From assembly GCA_019347595.1 (NCBI GenBank), contig JAHWLA010000056.1:1-12739 (forward strand): DNA of 12,739 nucleotides, written 5' to 3'. Source of the DNA: Actinomycetota bacterium. GTDB lineage: Bacteria; Actinomycetota; Acidimicrobiia; Acidimicrobiales; JAHWLA01. This document shows, piece after piece, positions 5,017-11,133 of this stretch (within the stretch, counting starts at the first letter, position 1; every line of letters starts with the position of its first letter). The position numbers were made by a program, and so were the translations under genes. The notes below the pieces were generated by a model. That model was not told where the DNA came from. It was given only the letters and a program-made list of their open reading frames with translations, and searched no databases.

Positions 5017-7941
5017 GTGACAGAGCGGGTGCTCGCCGTGCTGGCCGGCGTCGTGGCGACGGCCGGGCTCGTCGCTGTGGGCGCGCTGCCCGTACCGGTG
5101 CTGGTGCTGTCGCTGCCGTTCCTCGTCGTGCTGGCTCGCCGCCCGGTCCTGCGCCGGCTGGCCGTGCGCAACGCCGTGCGCCGTCCCCGGGAGACGCTGC
5201 TCGTGCTGCTCGGCTCGCTGCTGGGGACCGCCATCATCACCAGCTCGTTCATCGTGGGCGACACGCTCAACGCCTCCCTGCGACGGTCGGCGTTCACGCA
5301 GTTGGGCCCGGTCGACGAGATCGCGCCGGTGCTGGGAGCCGAGGCGGGCGCCGAGGTGGAGGCCGCCCTGCGCTCGCTGCCGCCCGACCTGGTCGACGGT
5401 GTGGTCACCGTGCTGACGGCACCGGGTTCGGTGGCGACGCCGGGTGCAAACCCGCGGGCCGAGCCGTCGGCCACCGTGCTGGAGGTCGACTTCGAGCGCG
5501 GTCGGGCGTTCGGCGGCGACCCCGACGCCACCGGCTTGGAGGGACCGATGCCGGGCACCGACGAGATCGCCGTCGGGCGCGACATCGCCGACACCCTCGA
5601 CGTCGACGAGGGCGACACCGTCGACCTCTACCTCTATGGGGCCAAGCTGTCGCTGCGGGTGGTGCGCGTGCTCCCCCGGCTGGGGCTGGCCGGTCTGCAT
5701 CTCGAGTTCGGGAGCGAGTCGCCCAACGTGTTCGTGCAGCCCGGCACGCTCACCCGTTTGGCGGCCGCCTCGACCATCCCGGCGTCGCCGCCGACCGCCG
5801 TGGTGGCGGTGTCCAACGCGGGCGGGGTGCTGGAGGGCGCCGAGCGGACCGACGAGGTAGCCGCCGCCATGCGGGAGGCGCTCGACGGCCGGCCCGTGTC
5901 GGTCAACGAGGTCAAGCGCGACCGACTGGAACTGGCGCAGGAGAGCGGCGAGCAGTTCACCCAGCTCTTCACGTCGATCGGCTTCTTCAGCGTCATCGCC
6001 GGGATCCTGCTCCTCGTCAACATCTTCGTGATGCTGGCCGAGGAGCGGAAGACCGAGCTCGGCATGCTGCGGGCGGTCGGGCTCCGCCGCACCGGCCTGG
6101 TGGGGTCGTTCTCGGTGGAGGGGTGGATGTACGCGCTGGCGTCGGCGGCGCTGGGCACCGTGGTGGGGCTCGGGCTGGGCCGCATCATCGCCGGCGTGGC
6201 GGCGAGCATCTTCGGGCAGGGCGACTTCGCACTGGAGTTGCACTACGCCGCCACGCTGAGCAGCGTGCAGACCGCGTTCACCATCGGCTTCGTCATCTCG
6301 CTGGTGACGATTCTGGGCACGTCCTTCCGCATCGCCCGGCTCAACGTCATCCGGGCCATCCGCGACCTGCCCGAGCAGGAGGGCGGGCGTCGGCAGCGGG
6401 TGCTCGGCGCCATCGCCGCCGCCGTGGTCGTCGTGGTCGGGGGCGTGTTCTTCGCCGGGTCGGTGGCCAATGACGACCCCTACGGCGTGCTCATCGGACC
6501 GGCGTTGGCGGCGGCGGGAGTCGTCCGGCTGACGCACAACCTGCTGCCCCGGCGGGCGGTGGTGACCGCGGCGGCGGGCGCCGCACTGGTGTGGGCGCTG
6601 GTGGCGTTCGAGGTACTGCCCGACGCCTTCGAGGACGGCGACATCACCATCTTCGTGGTGCAGGGGCTGATCCTCACGTTCACCGCCGTGGCGATGGTGT
6701 CGACCAACCAGGACGGCATCGGGGCGGTCGTGCGGCGGCTGGGCGGCGGGGCGTCGTCCATGGCGCTGCGGCTGGGGCTGGCGTACCCCCTGGCCCGGCG
6801 GTTCCGCACGGCGATGATCCTCGGCATGTACTCGCTGGTGGTGTTCACGCTGACGTTCATCACCGTGTTCAGCCACTTGTTCTCCGGGCAGGTCGACGGC
6901 TTCACCCGCCGGATCAGCGGCGGCTTCGACCTGCGGGTGGCGTCGAACACCAGCAATCCGGTGCCGGCCGACGCCGTGCGGGCGCTCCCCGGCGTCACCG
7001 ACGTGGCCGAGCAGGCCGTCGTCACAGCCGAGTGGTTGGCAACGACCACCGACGGCGGCTTCCAGCCCTGGCCGGTGGCGTCCTTCGACGAGACGTTTCT
7101 GCGGGCCGGCCCCGTCGCCCTGCTCGAACGCCACCCGCGCTACCCCGACGACGAGGCGGCCTACCGGGCGGTGTTGGCCGACCCCTCGCTGGTCATCGTC
7201 AGCGAGTTCTTCCTGCAGGAGGGCGGCGGCCCGCCCGACCGGCCGGTGGAGGTCGGGGACCGCATCGAGATGCGCGACCCGCTGTCCGGTCGGACGCGGA
7301 CGCTGACCGTGGCCGCCCAGGCGGAGGCCGGCTTCGGGAACCTGCTGGCGTACGTGTCTCGGCCGGTGCTGGAGGAGACGTTCGGCGCGTCGGTCACCAC
7401 CAACCTGTTGTTCGTGGGCGTCGCCGAGGGGACCGATCCGGTGGCGCTGTCCGACTCGGTCAACGGCCGGTTCCTCGCCAACGGTGCCGACGCCGAGTCG
7501 TTCCGGGAGATCGTCAACGAGAACCTGTCGCAGCAGCAACAGTTCTTCCGGCTCATGCAGGGCTACCTGGCCCTCGGGCTGGTCGTCGGGATCGCGGGGC
7601 TCGGCGTGGTGATGGTGCGCGCCGTACGGGAGCGACGGCGACAGGTCGGCGTGCTGCGCTCGCTGGGGTTCCAGGCTGCCGCCGTGCGGCGGGCGTTCAT
7701 GGTGGAGTCCTCGTTCGTGGCGCTGGAGGGGATCGTCATCGGGGTGGTGCTGGCCAACGTGGTGGCGTGGCGGCTGGTGGGCAGCGACACGTTCGGCGAG
7801 AGCCTGACGTTCACCGTGCCGTGGGGGCAGTTGCTGCTCCTCGTGCTGGCCACGTTCGCCGCCTCGTTGCTGGCCACGGTGGCGCCCGCTCAGCAAGCGT
7901 CGAAAATCCGCCCCGCCGTCGCCCTCCGCATCACCGACTGA
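5017..7941 (+). CDS. FtsX-type ABC transporter permease with two FtsX domains
   Basis: The 974-residue membrane protein has two related halves. After an N-terminal hydrophobic stretch (about residues 4-40) comes a helix with the MacB-like motif IITSSFIVGDTLNASLR, then an extracytoplasmic domain, then the first FtsX three-helix core from about residue 314 (SVIAGILLLVNIFVML, EERKTELGMLRAVGLRR). A middle set of helices (about 460-620) is followed by a second large extracytoplasmic domain. The second FtsX core begins near residue 845 (LVVGIAGLGVVMVRAVRERR, RQVGVLRSLGF) and ends in TVAPAQQASKIRPAVALR. One polypeptide with two FtsX cores could serve as the whole membrane part, working with the upstream ATPase. 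The GTG at 5017 is preceded by a G-rich stretch (5007-5012). Its first four bases, GTGA, contain the stop of a 31-codon ORF that starts at 4925 inside the ATPase stop. Palindromic repeats lie at both ends of the gene. Confidence 0.92.
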   Translation: MTERVLAVLAGVVATAGLVAVGALPVPVLVLSLPFLVVLARRPVLRRLAVRNAVRRPRETLLVLLGSLLGTAIITSSFIVGDTLNASLRRSAFTQLGPVDEIAPVLGAEAGAEVEAALRSLPPDLVDGVVTVLTAPGSVATPGANPRAEPSATVLEVDFERGRAFGGDPDATGLEGPMPGTDEIAVGRDIADTLDVDEGDTVDLYLYGAKLSLRVVRVLPRLGLAGLHLEFGSESPNVFVQPGTLTRLAAASTIPASPPTAVVAVSNAGGVLEGAERTDEVAAAMREALDGRPVSVNEVKRDRLELAQESGEQFTQLFTSIGFFSVIAGILLLVNIFVMLAEERKTELGMLRAVGLRRTGLVGSFSVEGWMYALASAALGTVVGLGLGRIIAGVAASIFGQGDFALELHYAATLSSVQTAFTIGFVISLVTILGTSFRIARLNVIRAIRDLPEQEGGRRQRVLGAIAAAVVVVVGGVFFAGSVANDDPYGVLIGPALAAAGVVRLTHNLLPRRAVVTAAAGAALVWALVAFEVLPDAFEDGDITIFVVQGLILTFTAVAMVSTNQDGIGAVVRRLGGGASSMALRLGLAYPLARRFRTAMILGMYSLVVFTLTFITVFSHLFSGQVDGFTRRISGGFDLRVASNTSNPVPADAVRALPGVTDVAEQAVVTAEWLATTTDGGFQPWPVASFDETFLRAGPVALLERHPRYPDDEAAYRAVLADPSLVIVSEFFLQEGGGPPDRPVEVGDRIEMRDPLSGRTRTLTVAAQAEAGFGNLLAYVSRPVLEETFGASVTTNLLFVGVAEGTDPVALSDSVNGRFLANGADAESFREIVNENLSQQQQFFRLMQGYLALGLVVGIAGLGVVMVRAVRERRRQVGVLRSLGFQAAAVRRAFMVESSFVALEGIVIGVVLANVVAWRLVGSDTFGESLTFTVPWGQLLLLVLATFAASLLATVAPAQQASKIRPAVALRITD

Positions 7942-7942
7942 C

Positions 7943-8002
7943 CCGTCGTTCTGGTCCGGAGATCTCGCACCCACGTGCGTGTTTTACGGACCAGAACGAC
8001 GG
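7943..8002. repeat. Palindromic repeat, copy 2 (16-bp outer arms, 5-bp inner stem)
   Basis: Outer arms 7943-7958 and 7987-8002 are perfect inverted repeats. An inner stem (7966-7970 with 7975-7979, CGCAC/GTGCG) closes a 4-nt loop, and the segments between outer and inner stems do not pair well. Left and right ends match copy 1. It fills nearly the whole 66-bp gap between the convergent permease and mrp genes, so it could serve as a bidirectional terminator or transcript end, although no U-run follows. Confidence 0.85.
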
Positions 8003-8007
8003 CGGGG

Positions 8008-9168
8008 CTAGGTCGGGACCGGGCCGAGGCGCTCTTCCACCTCGTCCAGCAAGCGCGCGGTGCAGCCGGCCATCTCGCCCGCGGGCACCGCCTCGTCCAC
8101 CAACCGCTTGGCCAGCGCGGCGAAGGCGTCGGCCGCCGCCCCCTCGCCGACCGGCACCCCGGTGTCGCCCCCCGTCGCCACCGACGGGTCGAGCGGGACC
8201 GACGCCAGCAGCGGCACACCCAACTGCGCCGACAGGCGCTCGCCGCCGCCGCTGCCGAAGAGCGGGTACGACGCCCCGTGCTCGCACACGAACGCGCTCA
8301 TGTTCTCCACCACGCCGGCCACCCGCAGGTACCCCTTGCGGGCCATGTCGGCGGCCCGGGCGGCCACGTTCTGGGCGGCCAGCGCGGGCGTGGTCACGAT
8401 GACGACCTCGGTCCGGGGCAGCATGCGGGCCAGCCCCATCTGGATGTCGCTGGTGCCGGGCGGCATGTCGACCAGCAGGTAGTCGAGCTCGCCCCACCGC
8501 ACGTCCTCCAGGAAGTGCTGCACGGCGCGGTTGAGCATCAGACCGCGGAGCATCACGGCCTGGTCTTCCTCGGCGCCCTCGATCGACCCCATGGACACGA
8601 CCTTCAGGAGCCCGTCACCGACCCGCTTCTCCAGCGGCACCATCTTCCCGTCGGCCGCCTGCACCCGCCCGTCCACGCCCAGCATGCGGGGGATGGAGAA
8701 CCCGCCGATGTCGGCGTCGAGCACGCCCACCACCAGCCCGCGCCGGGCCAGTTGCACCGCCAGGTTGGTGGTCACCGACGACTTGCCCACGCCGCCCTTC
8801 CCCGAGGCAACGGCCACGATGCGGGTGGTGGCCGGGATATCGGTGGCGGGCGGGTTCTCCCGCGCCTTCCATCGGGCCCGCTCCATCAGCGATCGCTTCT
8901 GCTCGGCCGTCATCTCCCCGAAGTGCACGCCAACGTCCGACACGCCGGGCAGGGCGCCCACCCGGTCGCGCACGTCCCGCATGAGCTGCGCCCGCAGCGG
9001 GCAGCCCGCCGTGGTCAGCGCCAGCGTGACGTCTACCCGGCCGCGGCCGCCGTCGATCTCGATGCGCCGGACCATCCCGAGGGCCACCACATTGTCGCCC
9101 AACTCCGGGTCGATGACGCCCGTGAGCGCGCCCCTCACAGCTTCCTCGGAGACAGCAGCGGGGGTCAC
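8008..9168 (-). CDS. mrp: Mrp/ApbC/NBP35-type P-loop iron-sulfur carrier ATPase
   Basis: The 386-residue protein begins with a MIP18/DUF59 domain (residues about 6-90, with the conserved TTAGCPLR and C56) joined to an Mrp ATPase. The deviant Walker A S122-GKGGVGKS-S131 carries the two lysines typical of the MinD/Mrp class; the switch regions DADIGGFSIPRMLG and DMPPGTSD follow. Relatives bind and deliver [4Fe-4S] clusters in the cytosol. The usual C-terminal cluster-binding CxxC of the family is not complete: the site reads NMSAFVCEHG, with C295 but Gly where the second Cys is expected. The GTG at 9168 is chosen because the DUF59 domain follows directly and a TAAACT box lies 7 nt upstream. It is divergent from a SufR-like regulator and lies near an A-type carrier gene, which supports an Fe-S role. 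Confidence 0.93.
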   Translation of the reverse strand: MTPAAVSEEAVRGALTGVIDPELGDNVVALGMVRRIEIDGGRGRVDVTLALTTAGCPLRAQLMRDVRDRVGALPGVSDVGVHFGEMTAEQKRSLMERARWKARENPPATDIPATTRIVAVASGKGGVGKSSVTTNLAVQLARRGLVVGVLDADIGGFSIPRMLGVDGRVQAADGKMVPLEKRVGDGLLKVVSMGSIEGAEEDQAVMLRGLMLNRAVQHFLEDVRWGELDYLLVDMPPGTSDIQMGLARMLPRTEVVIVTTPALAAQNVAARAADMARKGYLRVAGVVENMSAFVCEHGASYPLFGSGGGERLSAQLGVPLLASVPLDPSVATGGDTGVPVGEGAAADAFAALAKRLVDEAVPAGEMAGCTARLLDEVEERLGPVPT

Positions 9169-9175
9169 ACCGACG

Positions 9176-9181
9176 AGTTTA
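9176..9181 (-). promoter_or_regulatory. Putative -10 box (TAAACT) for mrp
   Basis: On the minus strand TAAACT lies 7 nt before the mrp GTG at 9168, predicting a leaderless transcript. It overlaps the AT-rich stretch at 9176-9203 that also holds the promoter of the divergent regulator, so one bound protein could affect both genes. Confidence 0.45.
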
Positions 9182-9197
9182 CAAGGGTTTTACCTGG

Positions 9198-9203
9198 TAT
9201 ATT
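9198..9203 (+). promoter_or_regulatory. Extended -10 box (TGG-TATATT) for the SufR-like regulator
   Basis: TATATT lies 7 nt before the ATG at 9211 and is preceded by TG at 9195-9196, an extended -10 motif. Just upstream TTTAC occurs twice in direct orientation (9178-9182 and 9189-9193), 11 bp apart, about one helical turn; this is a candidate operator for autoregulation. The 42-bp region is strikingly AT-rich for this window. Confidence 0.5.
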
Positions 9204-9210
9204 CGGGGCG

Positions 9211-9861
9211 ATGGACCGGTTGCCCGTCTTCAAAGCGCTGGGCGACAACACCCGCTACGCCATCTACCTGGAGCTGGCCCGCTCGGCCACCGCGTTGTCG
9301 ACCGCGGAGATCGCCGAACGCCTCGGGCTCCACCCCAACACCGTCCGCCCCCACCTCGAGCGCATGCGCGACACCGGCCTGCTCGACGTGGAGGTCGATG
9401 CCCGGGGCAGCGTGGGCCGGCCGCAGCACCGCTACTCGCCCGCCGCCGACGCCCCCTCCCTGGGCCTCGAACCGCCGACCTTCCCCCTCCTGGCCGGCCT
9501 GCTGGCCAACGTGGCCGCGGCGTCCAACCCCGAGTCGGAGGTCGTGGCCGAGGCGGGCCGGGTGCACGGCCGCCACGCGGGTTCCCAGCGGGCCGACGCA
9601 GGCTCGTGCGTGGCCGCCGTCACCGCCGAGCTGGCCGAGCTCGGCTTCGACCCGGCCAGCGGCGAGGACGGCCGCACCACGACCATCGCCTTCACCCGCT
9701 GCCCCTACCGGGAGCTGGCCGAGGCCTTCCCGGAGCTGGTCTGTCACCTCCACCGGGGAATAGTCGAGGGCATGGTCGAGGTTCTCGGGGAGGTCGACGT
9801 CGTCCGCTTCGCCACGCTGGCCGACCGTGACCCGTGTCAGGTCGACGTGACGTCCCGGTAG
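9211..9861 (+). CDS. COG2345-type HTH transcriptional regulator, SufR-like with candidate Fe-S cysteines
   Basis: The 216-residue protein starts with an ArsR-like winged helix (residues about 3-75: FKALGDNTRYAIYLELA, AEIAERLGLHPNTVRPHLER and wing VGRPQHRYSP). The C-terminal effector part holds four cysteines: C133, C164 (TRCPYRELAEAFP), C178 (ELVCHLHRG, followed by H180) and C209 (DPCQVDV). SufR-type regulators of this COG bind an Fe-S cluster through cysteines in the C-terminal half and repress Fe-S assembly genes. The CPY, VCHLHRG and C-terminal DPCQ arrangement fits that pattern, so sensing of cluster status is inferred. An A-type carrier gene begins 34 nt downstream and mrp is divergent. 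The start is set by the HTH homology and by the -10 box just before it; the open frame extends far upstream but is antisense to mrp. Confidence 0.85.
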   Translation: MDRLPVFKALGDNTRYAIYLELARSATALSTAEIAERLGLHPNTVRPHLERMRDTGLLDVEVDARGSVGRPQHRYSPAADAPSLGLEPPTFPLLAGLLANVAAASNPESEVVAEAGRVHGRHAGSQRADAGSCVAAVTAELAELGFDPASGEDGRTTTIAFTRCPYRELAEAFPELVCHLHRGIVEGMVEVLGEVDVVRFATLADRDPCQVDVTSR

Positions 9862-9888
9862 ACTGACTACGTAGTTCTTTCGAGGAGG
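9859..9888 (+). promoter_or_regulatory. A-type carrier upstream region: possible -10, 10-bp palindrome and strong Shine-Dalgarno
   Basis: TAGACT (9859-9864), a good actinobacterial -10 hexamer, overlaps the stop of the regulator. A perfect palindrome ACTACGTAGT (9866-9875) follows where transcription would begin and could be an operator. GAGGAGG (9882-9888) lies 7 nt before the GTG at 9896, the clearest Shine-Dalgarno in the window, so this gene is made with a leader even if it is cotranscribed with the regulator. No clear -35 box was identified. Confidence 0.45.
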
Positions 9889-9895
9889 CATTCCT

Positions 9896-10243
9896 GTGAG
9901 CACCACCGAGACGGTCGAGAGCCCCATCGCCCTCACCGACACCGCCACCAGCAAGGTCGCCGAGCTGATCGCCCAGGAGGGCAACGCCGACCTGGCGCTC
10001 CGGGTGGCCGTGCGCCCCGGTGGCTGCTCGGGCTACAGCTACGAGATGTTCTTCGACACCGACATCGCCGCCGACGACATCACGGCGGCGTTCGACGGAG
10101 TCAAGGTCGTCGTCGACCCGGCCAGCGCCCAGCTCCTGACCGGCGCCACACTCGACTACAAGGACGGCCTCCAGGGCGCCGGGTTCAGCATCAACAACCC
10201 CAACGCCCAGCGAAGCTGCGGCTGCGGCCAGTCCTTCAGCTAG
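9896..10243 (+). CDS. erpA: A-type iron-sulfur carrier protein, IscA/ErpA family
   Basis: The 115-residue protein has all the marks of the HesB/IscA/SufA/ErpA family: the β-rich core, PGGCSGYSY with C44, and the C-terminal SCGCG with C108 and C110. These three cysteines bind a [2Fe-2S] or [4Fe-4S] cluster in transit to apoproteins in the cytosol. The length is typical; about ten extra residues precede the conserved LTDTATSKVAELI start. The GTG at 9896 is chosen because a strong GAGGAGG ribosome binding site lies 7 nt upstream. The gene follows the SufR-like regulator and is close to mrp, forming an Fe-S delivery group. Its stop is one base from the convergent lipoprotein gene, leaving no room for a terminator. 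The symbol reflects the usual name of the lone actinobacterial A-type carrier; IscA or SufA would fit equally well by sequence. Confidence 0.93.
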   Translation: MSTTETVESPIALTDTATSKVAELIAQEGNADLALRVAVRPGGCSGYSYEMFFDTDIAADDITAAFDGVKVVVDPASAQLLTGATLDYKDGLQGAGFSINNPNAQRSCGCGQSFS

Positions 10244-10244
10244 C

Positions 10245-11111
10245 TCAGCCCGCCACCAACCGCTCCAACGCCGTCCGGGCCTCGACCCGGTCGAAGGCGT
10301 TGTCCAGCCGGTCGCGCACCACGCCGTCGGCTCCCGCCAGGAACAGGAACGGCTCGCCCGGCAGCCTGTAGGCGTCCACCGCGGGCGCCAGCTTTTCGCC
10401 GGCCGCCTCCTGGTAGATCTCCACGTGGATGAAGCGCACCCGGTCGCCGAAGGTGTCGTGGTGGGCCAGCAGGTTCTCGAGCACCGGCCCGCACAGGCGC
10501 GACTTGCAGCGGGCGGGCGTGGAGAACAGCAGGGCGATGGGCCGCTTCTCGGCCAGCGCGGCGTCCAGGCTCACCTCGTGCATCGGGCACATCGGGATGC
10601 GGGTGCAGATGGGGTCGACGCCTCTGGGGTCGGCCACCGTCGGCGTCGCTGTGGAGATGAGCGGGCGACCGGTGATCGGCAGCGGCAGCCCGGCGGGGTC
10701 GTTCACGCTGATGGCCGCCGTCAGCCGCTTGCCCTCGTAGTCGACCTGGGCTTCGTAGATACCCGGCGTCGGGAAGACGTAGCGAGCCGGGAAGTAGGGG
10801 AGCGGGATGCCCTCGTCGTGCAGCGGCGCCTCCACGGGGGCGCTGACCGTGCCGTCGGGGGCCTTGAACGCCACCTGGAGCGGGCCTTTCGGCTGCGCGG
10901 GCCCGTCACCCTCCAGCAGCGCCAACGCCACCCGCTGCTCCATGCCGGCCACGTGCACGTAGGAGGCGAGCACCAGTGACACGTTCGACGCGCCCGCCCG
11001 GCCCTCGCGGCCCGCGTCGATGTCGTTGCCGCCGTCGCGCCCGCAGGCGGCGGCCACCGCCAGGCCGGCGCCGGCCAGGAGGAACCCTCGTCGCGTGATC
11101 TCGCTGGGCAC
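10245..11111 (-). CDS. Tat-type lipoprotein with C-terminal thioredoxin-like domain
   Basis: The 288-residue product opens with a twin-arginine signal (ITRRGFLLAGAGLAVAAAC) ending in a lipobox with C23, so it is probably exported folded and lipid-anchored outside the membrane. Residues about 40-140 are β-rich (SNVSLVLASY, PTPGIYEAQVDYEGKRLTA) and resemble an immunoglobulin-like fold. Residues about 185-288 look thioredoxin-like: PIALLFSTPARCKSRLCGPV with C202 and C207, then a predicted strand (FIHVEI), a cis-Pro-like PGEPFLFL and a C-terminal helix. The cysteines are spaced CxxxxC, not the classical CxxC, and two more (C169, C175) lie just before the domain. Redox or metal-chaperone activity is possible but not shown. 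The GTG at 11111 is chosen because it gives a complete Tat signal and has a TAGGTT box 6 nt upstream. Confidence 0.8.
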   Translation of the reverse strand: MPSEITRRGFLLAGAGLAVAAACGRDGGNDIDAGREGRAGASNVSLVLASYVHVAGMEQRVALALLEGDGPAQPKGPLQVAFKAPDGTVSAPVEAPLHDEGIPLPYFPARYVFPTPGIYEAQVDYEGKRLTAAISVNDPAGLPLPITGRPLISTATPTVADPRGVDPICTRIPMCPMHEVSLDAALAEKRPIALLFSTPARCKSRLCGPVLENLLAHHDTFGDRVRFIHVEIYQEAAGEKLAPAVDAYRLPGEPFLFLAGADGVVRDRLDNAFDRVEARTALERLVAG

Positions 11112-11117
11112 GGGGCC

Positions 11118-11123
11118 AACCTA
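11118..11123 (-). promoter_or_regulatory. Putative -10 box (TAGGTT) for the lipoprotein gene
   Basis: On the minus strand TAGGTT lies 6 nt before the GTG at 11111. It shares two base pairs (11122-11123) with the -10 box of the divergent gene, and the whole intergenic region is only 22 bp, so the two polymerases should exclude one another. Confidence 0.4.
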
Positions 11124-11127
11124 TCCT
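11122..11127 (+). promoter_or_regulatory. Putative -10 box (TATCCT) for the xanthine-dehydrogenase-like gene
   Basis: TATCCT lies 6 nt before the GTG at 11134, with only a C-run between. A leaderless transcript is predicted. It overlaps the opposite-facing -10 box of the lipoprotein gene by 2 bp. Confidence 0.4.
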
Positions 11128-11133
11128 CCCCCC

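Noticed and set aside
4984..7974. A 996-codon open frame on the minus strand opposite the permease
   Set aside because: It mirrors the permease gene and is rich in His, Arg, Gly and Gln, as expected when GC-rich codons are read backwards. It shows no recognisable domain and no start signal.
7943..8002. Copy 2 of the palindrome as a classical intrinsic terminator
   Set aside because: No U-run follows the stem on either strand and a very similar stem lies inside the ABC operon, so it was called a repeat with only a possible terminator role.
7975..9210. The long plus-strand extension upstream of the SufR-like regulator
   Set aside because: It is antisense to mrp along its length; the HTH homology and the -10 box place the real start at 9211.
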